Below, piece by piece: positions 8,475-17,031 of a stretch of 64,000 nucleotides of DNA. The notes below the pieces were generated by a model. That model worked only from the letters and a program-made list of their open reading frames with translations. It was not told the DNA's origin and did not search any database. The position numbers and the translations under genes were made by a program. The DNA comes from AP-15 sp035538335 (GTDB lineage Bacteria; Pseudomonadota; Alphaproteobacteria; ATCC43930; CGMCC-115725). The stretch spans positions 1 to 64,000 of the forward strand of contig DATLKN010000016.1 of assembly GCA_035538335.1 (NCBI GenBank), written 5' to 3'. The first letter of the stretch is position 1. Every line of letters begins with the position of its first letter.

Positions 8475-9869
8475 GTGAGCGAAAGCCTCTCCGCCTTTTT
8501 CTATCTCGTCGCCTCGATCCTCTTCATCCTGGCGCTGCGCGGCCTCTCTTCGCCCGAGACGGCGCGCCACGGCAATCTCTTCGGCATTGCCGGCATGGTC
8601 ATCGCGGTCGTCACGACCCTGCTGACGCCGCAGGTGGTCAGCTTCTGGCTGATCCTCGCCGGCATCGTCATCGGCGGCGCGGTCGGCACCTATATTGCGC
8701 TGCGCATCCAGATGACGGCGCTGCCGCAGTTGGTCGCGGCATTCCACAGCCTTGTCGGGCTTTCCGCGGTGTGCGTCGCGGCCGCCGCCTTCAGCTTTCC
8801 CGAAGCCTACGGCATCGGCCGGCCGGGCACGATCTTCACCGACAGCCTCGTCGAAATGTCGCTCGGCATGGCGATCGGCGCGATCACCTTTACCGGCTCC
8901 GTCGTCGCCTTCACCAAATTGCAGGGCCTCCTCACCGGCCGGCCGCTCGTCTTCCCGGGCCAGCATCCGCTCAACGCCGGTCTCGGCATCCTTCTCGTGC
9001 TCTTGATCGTGCTGTTCGTCGCGACCCAGTCGGGGGCGGCGTTCTTTCTGATGCTCTTGTTGTCGCTGGCGCTCGGGCTCTTGCTGATCCTGCCGATCGG
9101 CGGCGCCGACATGCCGGTCGTCATCTCGATGTTGAATTCCTATTCGGGCTGGGCCGCCTGCGGCATCGGCTTCACCTTGTCGAACAGCCTTCTGATCATC
9201 ACCGGCGCCCTCGTCGGCTCGTCGGGTGCGATCCTCAGCTACATCATGTGCAAGGGGATGAACCGCTCGATCTTCAACGTCATCCTGGGCGGTTTCGGCG
9301 GTGAGGGGGTGGCGCTCGCGGCCCGGCCCGGCGCCGCCGACCGGCCGGTCAAATCGGGCAGCGCCGAGGACGCCGCCTTCATCCTCAAAAATGCGAGCTC
9401 GGTCATCATCGTGCCCGGCTACGGCATGGCGGTGGCGCAGGCCCAGCATGCGCTGCGCGAGATGGCCGACATGCTGAAAAAGGACGGCGTCAAGCTGAGC
9501 TACGCGATCCACCCGGTGGCGGGGCGCATGCCGGGCCACATGAACGTGCTGCTCGCCGAAGCGAACGTCCCCTACGACGAGGTCTTCGAACTCGACGAGA
9601 TCAACCGCGACTTCGCCTCGACCGACGTCGCCTTCGTCATCGGCGCCAACGACGTGACCAACCCGGCGGCGAAGACCGATCCGAATTCGCCCATCTACGG
9701 CATGCCGATCCTCGATGTCGAGCGCGCCAAGACCGTGCTCTTCGTCAAGCGCTCGATGGCCTCGGGCTATGCCGGCGTCGAGAACGAACTCTTCTACCGC
9801 GACAACACGATGATGCTGTTCGGCGACGCCAAGAAAATGTGCGAGGAAATCGTCAAGGCGCTGGAGTAG
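8475..9869 (+). CDS. pntB: NAD(P) transhydrogenase subunit beta (PntB)
   Basis: Membrane domain II plus the soluble NADP(H)-binding domain III. The 464-residue product starts at a GTG at 8475 behind GGGGAAGCC. Several transmembrane helices fill the first 270 residues. The NADP domain follows, with IIVPGYGMAVAQAQHALREM, the HPVAGRMPGHMNVLLAEA segment and FVIGANDVTNPAA, all hallmark PntB motifs. It completes the complex with PntAA and PntAB. A palindromic repeat follows 18 bases after the stop. Confidence 0.96.
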   Translation: MSESLSAFFYLVASILFILALRGLSSPETARHGNLFGIAGMVIAVVTTLLTPQVVSFWLILAGIVIGGAVGTYIALRIQMTALPQLVAAFHSLVGLSAVCVAAAAFSFPEAYGIGRPGTIFTDSLVEMSLGMAIGAITFTGSVVAFTKLQGLLTGRPLVFPGQHPLNAGLGILLVLLIVLFVATQSGAAFFLMLLLSLALGLLLILPIGGADMPVVISMLNSYSGWAACGIGFTLSNSLLIITGALVGSSGAILSYIMCKGMNRSIFNVILGGFGGEGVALAARPGAADRPVKSGSAEDAAFILKNASSVIIVPGYGMAVAQAQHALREMADMLKKDGVKLSYAIHPVAGRMPGHMNVLLAEANVPYDEVFELDEINRDFASTDVAFVIGANDVTNPAAKTDPNSPIYGMPILDVERAKTVLFVKRSMASGYAGVENELFYRDNTMMLFGDAKKMCEEIVKALE

Positions 9870-9886
9870 GGACGTCAGGACGGAAT

Positions 9887-9951
9887 GTCATTGCGAGCGC
9901 AGCGAAGCAATCTCGATGGGATTGCTTCGTCGCTCCGCTCCTCGCAATGAC
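9887..9951. repeat. Palindromic intergenic repeat, family A (copy 1)
   Basis: Bounded by perfect 11-base inverted ends, gtcattgcgag and ctcgcaatgac. The interior (gcgcagcgaagcaatc / gattgcttcgtcgct) also folds back on itself. Further copies lie at 14040 and 51148. It is placed between pntB and the GST gene. Confidence 0.85.
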
Positions 9952-9976
9952 GGCACGGGTGCGGTAGGAGACGCCG

Positions 9977-10606
9977 ATGTACAAACTCTTCGCCCGGCCG
10001 GGCTGGGGCTCGGTGCTGGCCGAGGCGCAGCTCGCCTGGTACGGCCTGCCGCACGAGATCGAGGATCTGGGCGACCTTTTCAAATCGGCGGCGGCGCGCG
10101 AGCGCCTCGCGCCGGTGAACCCGCTCGCGCAGGTGCCGACCCTCGTTCTGCCCGGCGGGCAGGTGATGACCGAAAGCGCCGCCATCACGCTCCATCTCGC
10201 CGACGCGGCGCGAAAGAGCGATCTGGTGCCGCCGCCCGGCGACGCCGCGAGGCCCGCCTTTCTCCGCTGGCTCGTCTTTCTGGTGGCGAATGTCTACCCG
10301 ACCTTCACCTATGCCGACGATCCCGCGCGTTTTGTCGAGGGCGCGGCGGCGCAGCGGGATTTCGCGGCGAAGGTCGGCGCCTACCGGGAGAGATTATGGC
10401 GGCAGGTCGAGGAAGCGGCGGGCCGGCCGTGGTTTCTCGGGCCGCGCCTTTCGGCGCTCGACATCTATATCGGCGCTATGACCCGCTGGCGCCCGCGGCG
10501 CCAATGGTTCGCGGCGGAATGCCCGCGGCTCTCCGCGATTGCCCTCGGGGCCGATGCCGAGCCGCGCCTCGCCGCCGTGTGGCGACGTAATTTCGGGGCA
10601 GAGTGA
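9977..10606 (+). CDS. Glutathione S-transferase family protein
   Basis: The 209-residue product has a thioredoxin-like N-terminal domain (YKLFARPGWGSVLAEAQLAW) with the cis-Pro region QVPTLVLPGGQVMTESAAI, where glutathione gamma-glutamyl contacts are made in the family. An all-helical C-terminal domain follows, ending with LSALDIYIGAMTRWRP. It probably conjugates or reduces small electrophiles using glutathione; the substrate cannot be read from sequence. The ATG at 9977 has GGAG six bases upstream. It follows the transhydrogenase operon in the same direction, and NADPH supply for glutathione recycling would be a sensible link, but this is inference. Confidence 0.88.
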   Translation: MYKLFARPGWGSVLAEAQLAWYGLPHEIEDLGDLFKSAAARERLAPVNPLAQVPTLVLPGGQVMTESAAITLHLADAARKSDLVPPPGDAARPAFLRWLVFLVANVYPTFTYADDPARFVEGAAAQRDFAAKVGAYRERLWRQVEEAAGRPWFLGPRLSALDIYIGAMTRWRPRRQWFAAECPRLSAIALGADAEPRLAAVWRRNFGAE

Positions 10607-10617
10607 TCGGCGGGATT

Positions 10618-10655
10618 AACCCTCCCCCTCCATGGGGGAGGGCAGGGTGGGGGTG
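10618..10655. repeat. Palindromic intergenic repeat, family C (copy 1)
   Basis: aaccctccccctccatgggg begins a strong hairpin (cctcccc / ggggagg), followed by agggtgggggtg. Related copies lie at 34175 and 39291. It is positioned between the convergent GST and rpsU stops, so it may also end transcripts, although no T-run is present. Confidence 0.65.
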
Positions 10656-10659
10656 AGGC

Positions 10660-10863
10660 TCAGTACCCCTCGCGCTCCATGCGCTTGCGCAACAGCTTGC
10701 GGTAGCGGCGCACCGCCTCGGCCCGCTCGCGCGCCCGCCGCTCCGAGGGCTTCTCGTAGCTGCGCCGCAATTTCATTTCCCGGAACACCCCTTCGCGCTG
10801 CATTTTCTTTTTGAGGGCTCGCAGAGCCTGGTCGACGTTGTTGTCGCGAACGAGGACTTGCAC
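10660..10863 (-). CDS. rpsU: 30S ribosomal protein bS21
   Basis: A 67-residue basic protein, MQVLVRDNNVDQALRALKKK onward, containing the bS21 signature REGVFREMKLRRSYEKPSE and a Lys/Arg-rich tail. It is a component of the small ribosomal subunit near the 3' end of 16S rRNA. The start is GTG at 10863 with GGAGAAG upstream. Length and sequence match alphaproteobacterial bS21 throughout. Monocistronic on the minus strand. Confidence 0.96.
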   Translation of the reverse strand: MQVLVRDNNVDQALRALKKKMQREGVFREMKLRRSYEKPSERRARERAEAVRRYRKLLRKRMEREGY

Positions 10864-10956
10864 GGGGGCTCTTCTCCATATCCGGTCGCTGTTGCACGGA
10901 CGGCATAAACCGCCAGAATGCGAGGCTATCTAGCACTTCCGCGCGGGAGGCTCAAG

Positions 10957-12297
10957 ATGCCGAGGCTTCAGATGCTGTCGTTTGCGGACGCGGCGCCGCT
11001 CTTCGGCTCGGGCAAATCGAGCCCGCGCGAGATTTTCGAGCGCGCCCTCGACGCCCTCGCCCGCTTCGAGCCGGCGGTCGGCGCCTTCGTCCATCTCGAC
11101 GTGCCGGGCGCCCGGGCTGCGGCCGACCGCGCCACGGCGCGTTGGCGCGACGGGCGGCCGCTGTCGCCGATCGACGGCATGCCGGTCGGCGTCAAGGACA
11201 TCATCGAAACCGCCGACATGCCGACGCAGATGGGCTCGCCCCTCTACGCCGGCTGGCGCTCCGGGCGCGACGCGGCGAGCGCGCGTGCCTTGCGCGAGGC
11301 GGGGGTGGCGATCCTCGGCAAGACGGTGACGACCGAATTCGCCGCCAGCGAGCCCTTGGGCAGCACACGCAACCCCTGGGACCCGGCGCGCACGCCCGGC
11401 GGCTCGTCGAGCGGCTCGGCGGCGGCGGTCGGCTATGGCGGGCTCTGCGGCGCCCTCGGCACGCAGGTCGTGGGCTCGATCATCAGGCCCGCCAGCTTTT
11501 GCGGCTGCTTCGGCTTCAAGCCGAGCGTCGGCGGCATCAACCGCGGCGGCAGCCACGATTACTTCAGCCAGAGCTGCACCGGCGTCATCGCCGCCTCGCT
11601 CGCGGACGCCTGGCACCTCGCCCGCGAAACCGCCCGGCGGGCCGGCGGCGACCCCGGCTTTCCGGGCCTCGCCGGCCCGACCGAGCCGCCGCCGCCGCGC
11701 CGCCCGGCCCGGCTCGCCATCCTCGAGACCGCCGGGTGGCAGCGTGCCTCGCCATCCGCGCGGGAGGCTCTCGAAGCGGCGCTGGGCAAGCTTTCCGCCG
11801 CCGGCATCGGGCTCGCGCGGCGCGGCGAGGATGCCGCAATTGCCGCCGTCGAGGCGGCGATCGCGGGCGCCTTCGAGCTGACCCGCGGCATCAACGCCTG
11901 GGAGGGGCGGTGGCCGCTCAACGCCTACCGCGAGCGCGGCGCCTCGAAGCTGAGCCGGGCGATGCTCGAGCGGCTCGCGGCGGCCGAGGCGATGCGCCAG
12001 GACGACTACGCCGCGCTGCTCGCCGAACGGGCGCGGGCGCGCGCGAGTTTCGCCGGCCTTGCCGCCCGCTTCGACGCGGCGCTGACACTGTCGGCGACGG
12101 GCGGGGCGCCGGTCGGGCTCGGCTCGACCGGCGACCCGGTCTTTGCCGTCCCCGCTTCGCTCCTCGGCGCCCCCGCGCTGTCGCTGCCGCTCCTCGAAGC
12201 CGAAGGGTTGCCGCTCGGCCTGCAGGCGGTCGGCTTCACCGGCGAGGACGCCGCGCTTTTCGGCGTCGCGGCGGCGCTCGTCGAGGTGCTCGGCTGA
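10957..12297 (+). CDS. Amidase (amidase-signature family)
   Basis: Hydrolyses a C-N amide bond through a Ser-cisSer-Lys triad. The Lys is in PVGVKDIIET, the cis-Ser in TPGGSSSGSAAAV, and the nucleophilic Ser probably in GTQVVGSIIRPAS (canonical form GTDTGGSIRxPA). The two residues before GS differ from the consensus, so substrate preference may be unusual. About 446 residues. The start at 10957 (MPRLQMLSF) is chosen because GGGAGG lies eight bases upstream. It sits 119 bases before a Dpp/Opp-type binding protein on the same strand, suggesting that the imported compound is an amide or peptide-like molecule. The substrate is unknown. Confidence 0.9.
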   Translation: MPRLQMLSFADAAPLFGSGKSSPREIFERALDALARFEPAVGAFVHLDVPGARAAADRATARWRDGRPLSPIDGMPVGVKDIIETADMPTQMGSPLYAGWRSGRDAASARALREAGVAILGKTVTTEFAASEPLGSTRNPWDPARTPGGSSSGSAAAVGYGGLCGALGTQVVGSIIRPASFCGCFGFKPSVGGINRGGSHDYFSQSCTGVIAASLADAWHLARETARRAGGDPGFPGLAGPTEPPPPRRPARLAILETAGWQRASPSAREALEAALGKLSAAGIGLARRGEDAAIAAVEAAIAGAFELTRGINAWEGRWPLNAYRERGASKLSRAMLERLAAAEAMRQDDYAALLAERARARASFAGLAARFDAALTLSATGGAPVGLGSTGDPVFAVPASLLGAPALSLPLLEAEGLPLGLQAVGFTGEDAALFGVAAALVEVLG

Positions 12298-12416
12298 CGA
12301 GCACGATTATGGCAGGAAGTTGCGCGCGGCGGTTTACCGCGCAACGGATTGGTCGCCGGCAGCGATTTGAAGTGGTAGTTTGCCGGCAATATCAGCGAAC
12401 AGAGGGGGATCGTGCG

Positions 12417-14012
12417 ATGCTTTCGAGACGCAGCTTCAATCGTGCGCTGGCCGTCGGGGCCGGCGCCGCGGCGTTGCCGCTTTCCGCCCGGCGGGTCTTC
12501 GGCGCGGTCGCCGGAAAGACGCTCAAATTCATCCCGCAGGCCGATTTGAAGAACGTCGATCCGATCTGGACAACGGCCTACATCACCCGCAATCACGGCT
12601 ATCTCGTCTACGACACGCTGTTCGCGATGGACGACAAGCTGCAGGTGCGGCCGCAGATGGTCGACCATCACGAGGTGAGCAAGGACGGCCTCACCTATAC
12701 CTTCGTGCTGCGCGACGGTCTGAAATGGCATGACGGCGCTCCCGTCACCGCCGAGGACTGCGTCGCTTCGGTGGCGCGCTGGGGCAAGCGCGACGCGGAG
12801 GGGCAGAAGCTGATGGGGGTGGTCAAGAACATGGCCGCCAAGGACGCCAAGACGTTCCAGATGGTGCTGAGCCGCCCCTATGGGCTGGTGCTGGCTTCGC
12901 TCGGCAAGATCGATTCGAACGTGCCGTTCATGATGCCGGAGCGGCTGGCGAAGACCGATCCGTTCAAGCAAGTGACCGAGGTGATCGGCTCCGGCCCGTT
13001 CAAGTTCGAAAAGGCGGAATGGGTCCCCGGCGCCAAGGTCGTCTATCTGAAGAACCAGGATTACGTGCCGCGCAAGGAACCGCCGAGCGGGCTTGCCGGC
13101 GGCAAGGTGGTGCATCTCGACCGCGTCGAGTGGCAGTACATCCCGGACACCCAGACCGCGATGAACGCGCTGTCGTCGGGCGAAGTCGATTACTGGGAGC
13201 AGGTGATCGCCGACCTCGTCCCGCTGCTGCGGAAAAACAAGGACGTGACGGTCGCGGTGCTCGACCCGATCGGCAACCAGGGGTGGCTGAGGCCGAACGA
13301 GCTGTTTCCGCCGTTCAACAATTTGAAGGCCCGCCTGGCGCTGCTCCACATGGTCGATCAGAAGCAGTACATGGAGGCGGCGATCGGCGAGTCGCGCTAT
13401 TGGCGGACCTGCGACGCCTGGTTCTTCTGCGGCACCCCGAACGGCACCGATGTCGGCGCCGAGCCGATGAAGCAGGATCTGGCGCTGGCGAAGAAGCTGC
13501 TCAAGGAATCGGGCTATGACGGGCGGCCGATCATCGTGATGGACCCGACCGACATCGCGATCCTGCATCGGGTGACGCTCGTCACCGCGCAGCTGTTGCG
13601 GCAGATCGGCGGCAACGTCGTGGTGCAGGCGATGGACTGGAGCACGCTGACCAGCCGGCGCGCGCAGAAGGACCCGCCCGAGAAAGGCGGCTGGAACATC
13701 TTTCATACCTACAGCGCCGGGGTCGGCAACGACGATCCGGTCGCCAATGCCGGCGTCGCCGCCAATTGCGAGAAGGCCTGGTTCGGCTGGCCGTGCGACA
13801 AGAAGGTCGAGGAACTGCGCAGTGCCTATGCCTTCGCCACCGACCCGAAAAAGCAGAAACAGGTCGTCGTCGAGCTGCAGAAGTACCTCTCGACCGAACT
13901 CGTCCCCTATGTGAACTACGGCCAGTTCTTCATCCCGACCGGCTACCGCAACAACATCAAAGGCGTTCTAAAGTCGCCGATACCGCTGTTCTGGAACGTC
14001 GCGAAGACCTGA
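12417..14012 (+). CDS. ABC transporter substrate-binding protein, family 5 (Dpp/Opp type)
   Basis: Periplasmic receptor of the peptide/nickel-type importer encoded downstream. The 531-residue product begins with a twin-arginine-like signal (LSRRSFNRALAVGAGAAALP), suggesting Tat export. Family 5 features are YVYDTLFAMDD-like (here LVYDTLFAMDD), KDGLTYTFVLRDGLKWHDG and VIGSGPFKFEKAEW. The ATG at 12417 has GAGGGGG upstream. A family A repeat separates it from the permease genes, so levels of receptor and permease may differ. The ligand cannot be assigned; the linked amidase hints at amide or peptide substrates. Confidence 0.93.
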   Translation: MLSRRSFNRALAVGAGAAALPLSARRVFGAVAGKTLKFIPQADLKNVDPIWTTAYITRNHGYLVYDTLFAMDDKLQVRPQMVDHHEVSKDGLTYTFVLRDGLKWHDGAPVTAEDCVASVARWGKRDAEGQKLMGVVKNMAAKDAKTFQMVLSRPYGLVLASLGKIDSNVPFMMPERLAKTDPFKQVTEVIGSGPFKFEKAEWVPGAKVVYLKNQDYVPRKEPPSGLAGGKVVHLDRVEWQYIPDTQTAMNALSSGEVDYWEQVIADLVPLLRKNKDVTVAVLDPIGNQGWLRPNELFPPFNNLKARLALLHMVDQKQYMEAAIGESRYWRTCDAWFFCGTPNGTDVGAEPMKQDLALAKKLLKESGYDGRPIIVMDPTDIAILHRVTLVTAQLLRQIGGNVVVQAMDWSTLTSRRAQKDPPEKGGWNIFHTYSAGVGNDDPVANAGVAANCEKAWFGWPCDKKVEELRSAYAFATDPKKQKQVVVELQKYLSTELVPYVNYGQFFIPTGYRNNIKGVLKSPIPLFWNVAKT

Positions 14013-14039
14013 TGGCGGGCACGACGCCGCTGAGTATGT

Positions 14040-14127
14040 GTCATTGCGAGCGACGCGAAGCAATCTCGCGGGCCGGGTAACCCGGCAGCGGGATTGTTTC
14101 GTCGGCTTCTGACCTCCTCGCAATGAC
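14040..14127. repeat. Palindromic intergenic repeat, family A (copy 2)
   Basis: Same inverted ends as the copy at 9887 (gtcattgcgag ... ctcgcaatgac), with an 88-base interior that includes a second small palindrome (gggccgggtaacccgg). It lies between the binding protein and first permease genes of one transporter operon. Confidence 0.85.
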
Positions 14128-14149
14128 AGTTCCGATCTAGGGCATTAGC

Positions 14150-15091
14150 ATGTACGCCTACGTGCTGCGCCGATTGCTGGCGACCATTCCGGTGATGGCG
14201 GTGGTCGCCGTCTTCGTCTTCCTGCTGCTGCATCTCGCGCCCGGCGACCCGGCCGCGATCATCGCCGGCGATTACGCGCAGCCGGCCGACATCGCCCGCA
14301 TCCGCACCGAACTCGGCCTCGACCAGCCGATCTATGTGCAGTTCTGGCGCTGGTTGTGGAGCCTGTTGCACGGCGATCTCGGCGTCTCGATCTTCTCGGG
14401 CCTGCCGGTGACGAGGCTGATCGCGCAGCGCCTGCAGCCGACCTTGGCGATCGCCTCGGGCACGATTGTGATGGCGGTGATGATCGCCGTGCCGCTCGGC
14501 GTGATCGCCGCCTGGAAGGCCGGAAGCTGGATCGACCGGCTGATCATGGTCTTCGCGGTGCTCGGCTTCTCGATCCCGGTATTCGTCATCGGCTACATCT
14601 TCATCTACGCCTTCGCGATCGCGCTGCCGCTGTTTCCGGTAGAGGGATACGCGCCGATAGAGCGCGGCATCGGGCCGTTCCTGCACACGATCTTTCTGCC
14701 GTGCTTCGTGCTCGCGATCCTCTACGCGGCATTGCTCGCGCGCATCACGCGGGCGAGCATGCTCGAGATCCTGACCGAGGACTACATCCGCACCGCGCAC
14801 GCCAAGGGGCTCTCCTCGCGCACCGTGCTCGTGACCCACGCATTGCGCAACGCGGCGGTGCCGATCGCCACCGTGATCGGCATCGGTGTTGCATTGCTGC
14901 TCGGCGGCGTCGTGGTGACGGAAAGCGTCTTCAACATTCCGGGCCTCGGGCGGCTGACCGTCGATGCGATCCTGCATCGCGACTATCCGGTCATCCAAGG
15001 GCTGATCCTCGTGTTCTCGCTGATCTATGTCGTGGTCAATTTGTTGATCGACCTTTCCTACGCGGTTTTCGACCCGCGCATTCGGTATTAG
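14150..15091 (+). CDS. ABC transporter permease (DppB type)
   Basis: Inner-membrane permease of 313 residues with about six transmembrane helices. It begins MYAYVLRRLLATIPVMAVVA, followed by LLLHLAPGDPA, the family N-terminal signature. The ATPase-contact EAA loop is seen as DYIRTAHAKGLSSRTVLVTH. The C-terminus NLLIDLSYAVFDPRIRY is diagnostic of DppB/OppB proteins. It pairs with the DppC-type permease eight bases downstream. Confidence 0.95.
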   Translation: MYAYVLRRLLATIPVMAVVAVFVFLLLHLAPGDPAAIIAGDYAQPADIARIRTELGLDQPIYVQFWRWLWSLLHGDLGVSIFSGLPVTRLIAQRLQPTLAIASGTIVMAVMIAVPLGVIAAWKAGSWIDRLIMVFAVLGFSIPVFVIGYIFIYAFAIALPLFPVEGYAPIERGIGPFLHTIFLPCFVLAILYAALLARITRASMLEILTEDYIRTAHAKGLSSRTVLVTHALRNAAVPIATVIGIGVALLLGGVVVTESVFNIPGLGRLTVDAILHRDYPVIQGLILVFSLIYVVVNLLIDLSYAVFDPRIRY

Positions 15092-15099
15092 GGCGGCCG

Positions 15100-15975
15100 A
15101 TGGCAACGACAGCGACCGGCATCGAGGCGGCGGCGCGCCGCCGCCCGGCGCGGTTCGCCGAATTCGCCCGCCGCAACCCGACGATGCTCGCCGGCCTCGT
15201 CATCATCGCGGCGATGGCGGCGGTCGCGATCGCCTCGCCCCTCATTGCGCCGCACCCGCTCGCCATCAACCCGATCGACCGGCTGAAGCCGCCCTCGGCC
15301 GCCCATCCTTTCGGCACCGACATGCTCGGCCGGGACATCTTCGCGCGCACCGTCCATGGCGGCCGCATCTCGCTGCTCGTCGGCTTCAGCGTCGCGGCGC
15401 TGACGACCGTCTTCGGCACCGCGATCGGACTTGTCGCCGGGTATCTGCGCCGGCTCGACGCCTTCGTCATGCGCGTCATGGACGGGCTGATGGCGGTGCC
15501 GGGCATTCTGCTCGCCATCGCCTTCATGGCGATCGCCAGCGCCAGCGTCATGAACGTCGTCGTCGCCATCGCGATCGCCGAGGTGCCGCGCATGGTGCGG
15601 CTCGTGCGCAGCGTCGTGCTGACGATCCGCGAGCAGCCTTACATCGAGGCGGCGGTCTCGATCGGGACGCGCACGCCGAAGCTGATCCTGCGCCACATCC
15701 TGCCGAACACGATCGCGCCGATGACGGTGCAGGCGACCTATGTGTGCGCCAGCGCCATGATCACCGAGGCGATCCTCTCCTTTCTCGGGGCCGGCACGCC
15801 GCCGGAGATCCCGAGCTGGGGCAACATCATGGCGGAGGGGCGCGAGTTTTTCGAATTGACGCCCTGGATCATTCTTTTCCCCGGGCTTTTCCTGGCGGCG
15901 ACCGTGCTCGCCGTCAATCTCGTCGGCGACGGGCTGCGCGACACGCTCGACCCACGCATCGCCCGGCGGATGTAG
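15100..15975 (+). CDS. ABC transporter permease (DppC type)
   Basis: Second permease, 291 residues. After a cytoplasmic N-terminus comes a first helix (LAGLVIIAAMAAVAIASPLI), the family motif HPFGTDMLGRDIFARTVHGG, and an EAA loop (QPYIEAAVSIGTRTPKLILR). It ends NLVGDGLRDTLDPRIARRM, typical of DppC/OppC. The ATG at 15100 lies eight bases after the previous stop, and the ATPase gene starts three bases after this stop, giving tight operon packing. Confidence 0.95.
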   Translation: MATTATGIEAAARRRPARFAEFARRNPTMLAGLVIIAAMAAVAIASPLIAPHPLAINPIDRLKPPSAAHPFGTDMLGRDIFARTVHGGRISLLVGFSVAALTTVFGTAIGLVAGYLRRLDAFVMRVMDGLMAVPGILLAIAFMAIASASVMNVVVAIAIAEVPRMVRLVRSVVLTIREQPYIEAAVSIGTRTPKLILRHILPNTIAPMTVQATYVCASAMITEAILSFLGAGTPPEIPSWGNIMAEGREFFELTPWIILFPGLFLAATVLAVNLVGDGLRDTLDPRIARRM

Positions 15976-15978
15976 GGC

Positions 15979-17031
15979 ATGCTCGAGGCCGGCGCACAGG
16001 CCGCCGACAGCCCGGCCCGGCCGGCCGGGCCGGCAATCCTCGCCGTGCGCGGCCTCAAGACCGTCTTCGCGACCCGCGACGGCGTCGTGCGCGCTGTCGA
16101 CGGGGTGTCGTTCGACCTCTTGCGCGGCGAGACGCTCGGGGTCGTCGGCGAGTCGGGCTGCGGCAAGAGCGTGACCGCAATGTCGATCATGCGCCTCGTC
16201 CGCGAGCCGCCGGGGCAAATCGCGGCGGGCTCGATCCATTTCGAAGGGCGCGACCTATTGCGCCTCACGCGCGCCGAGATGCGCGCGATCCGCGGCAACG
16301 AGATCTCGATGGTGTTTCAGGAGCCGATGACCTCGCTCAATCCAGTGCTGACGGTCGGCCGGCAGATCGCCGAATCCTACCGCGTGCACCAGAATTGCGG
16401 CTGGCGCGAGGGGTTGGAACGCGCCGTCGCGATGCTCGACCTGGTGCGCATCCCCGACGCCGGCCGGCGGGCCGGCGAGTATCCACACCAATTGTCCGGC
16501 GGCATGCGGCAGCGCGTGATGATCGCGATGGCCCTCGCCTGCAACCCGAAGGTCCTGATCGCCGACGAGCCGACGACGGCGCTCGACGTGACGATCCAGG
16601 CGCAGATCCTCGATCTCATCGTCGAATTGCAGCAGCGGCTCGGCACCACCGTCATGCTGATCACCCACAATCTCGGCGTCGTCGCCACGGCGGCCACTCG
16701 GGTCGCCGTCATGTATGCCGGGCGCAAGGTCGAGGAGGCGCCGACGGCGGCATTGTTCCGCGAGCCGCGGCACCCCTACACGGTCGGGCTGATGGGCTCG
16801 GTGCCGAAATTGAAGGCCGCCGCCACCGCGGCGCGCCGTCGCCGGCTCGACGAGATCCCGGGGACCGTCGCCTCGATCCGCGAGGAGATCGTGGGGTGCG
16901 CCTTCGCGCCGCGCTGTCCGCTGGCGACGCGCCGCTGCGCGGAAGAGGCGCCGCCGCTCGAGGAGCAGCATCCCGGCCACTGGGCCGCCTGCTGGGAGAG
17001 CGCGCGCGTCGAGGGGCTGCGGCATGGCTGA
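15979..17031 (+). CDS. ABC transporter ATP-binding protein (DppD type)
   Basis: ATPase of 350 residues. Walker A is GESGCGKSVT, the signature is QLSGGMRQRVMIAMAL, Walker B is KVLIADEPTTALD, and the switch His follows in MLITHNLGVV. The C-terminal oligopeptide-transporter extension is present (GCAFAPRCPLATRRC), with the cysteines found in many DppD/OppD proteins. It overlaps the next ATPase gene by eight bases. It energises the importer together with the DppF partner. Confidence 0.95.
   Translation: MLEAGAQAADSPARPAGPAILAVRGLKTVFATRDGVVRAVDGVSFDLLRGETLGVVGESGCGKSVTAMSIMRLVREPPGQIAAGSIHFEGRDLLRLTRAEMRAIRGNEISMVFQEPMTSLNPVLTVGRQIAESYRVHQNCGWREGLERAVAMLDLVRIPDAGRRAGEYPHQLSGGMRQRVMIAMALACNPKVLIADEPTTALDVTIQAQILDLIVELQQRLGTTVMLITHNLGVVATAATRVAVMYAGRKVEEAPTAALFREPRHPYTVGLMGSVPKLKAAATAARRRRLDEIPGTVASIREEIVGCAFAPRCPLATRRCAEEAPPLEEQHPGHWAACWESARVEGLRHG

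Noticed and set aside
11142..12416. Apparent fusion of a large N-terminal region to the family 5 binding protein
   Set aside because: The upstream part is the amidase gene read in another frame; the receptor has its own ATG, ribosome site and signal peptide at 12417.
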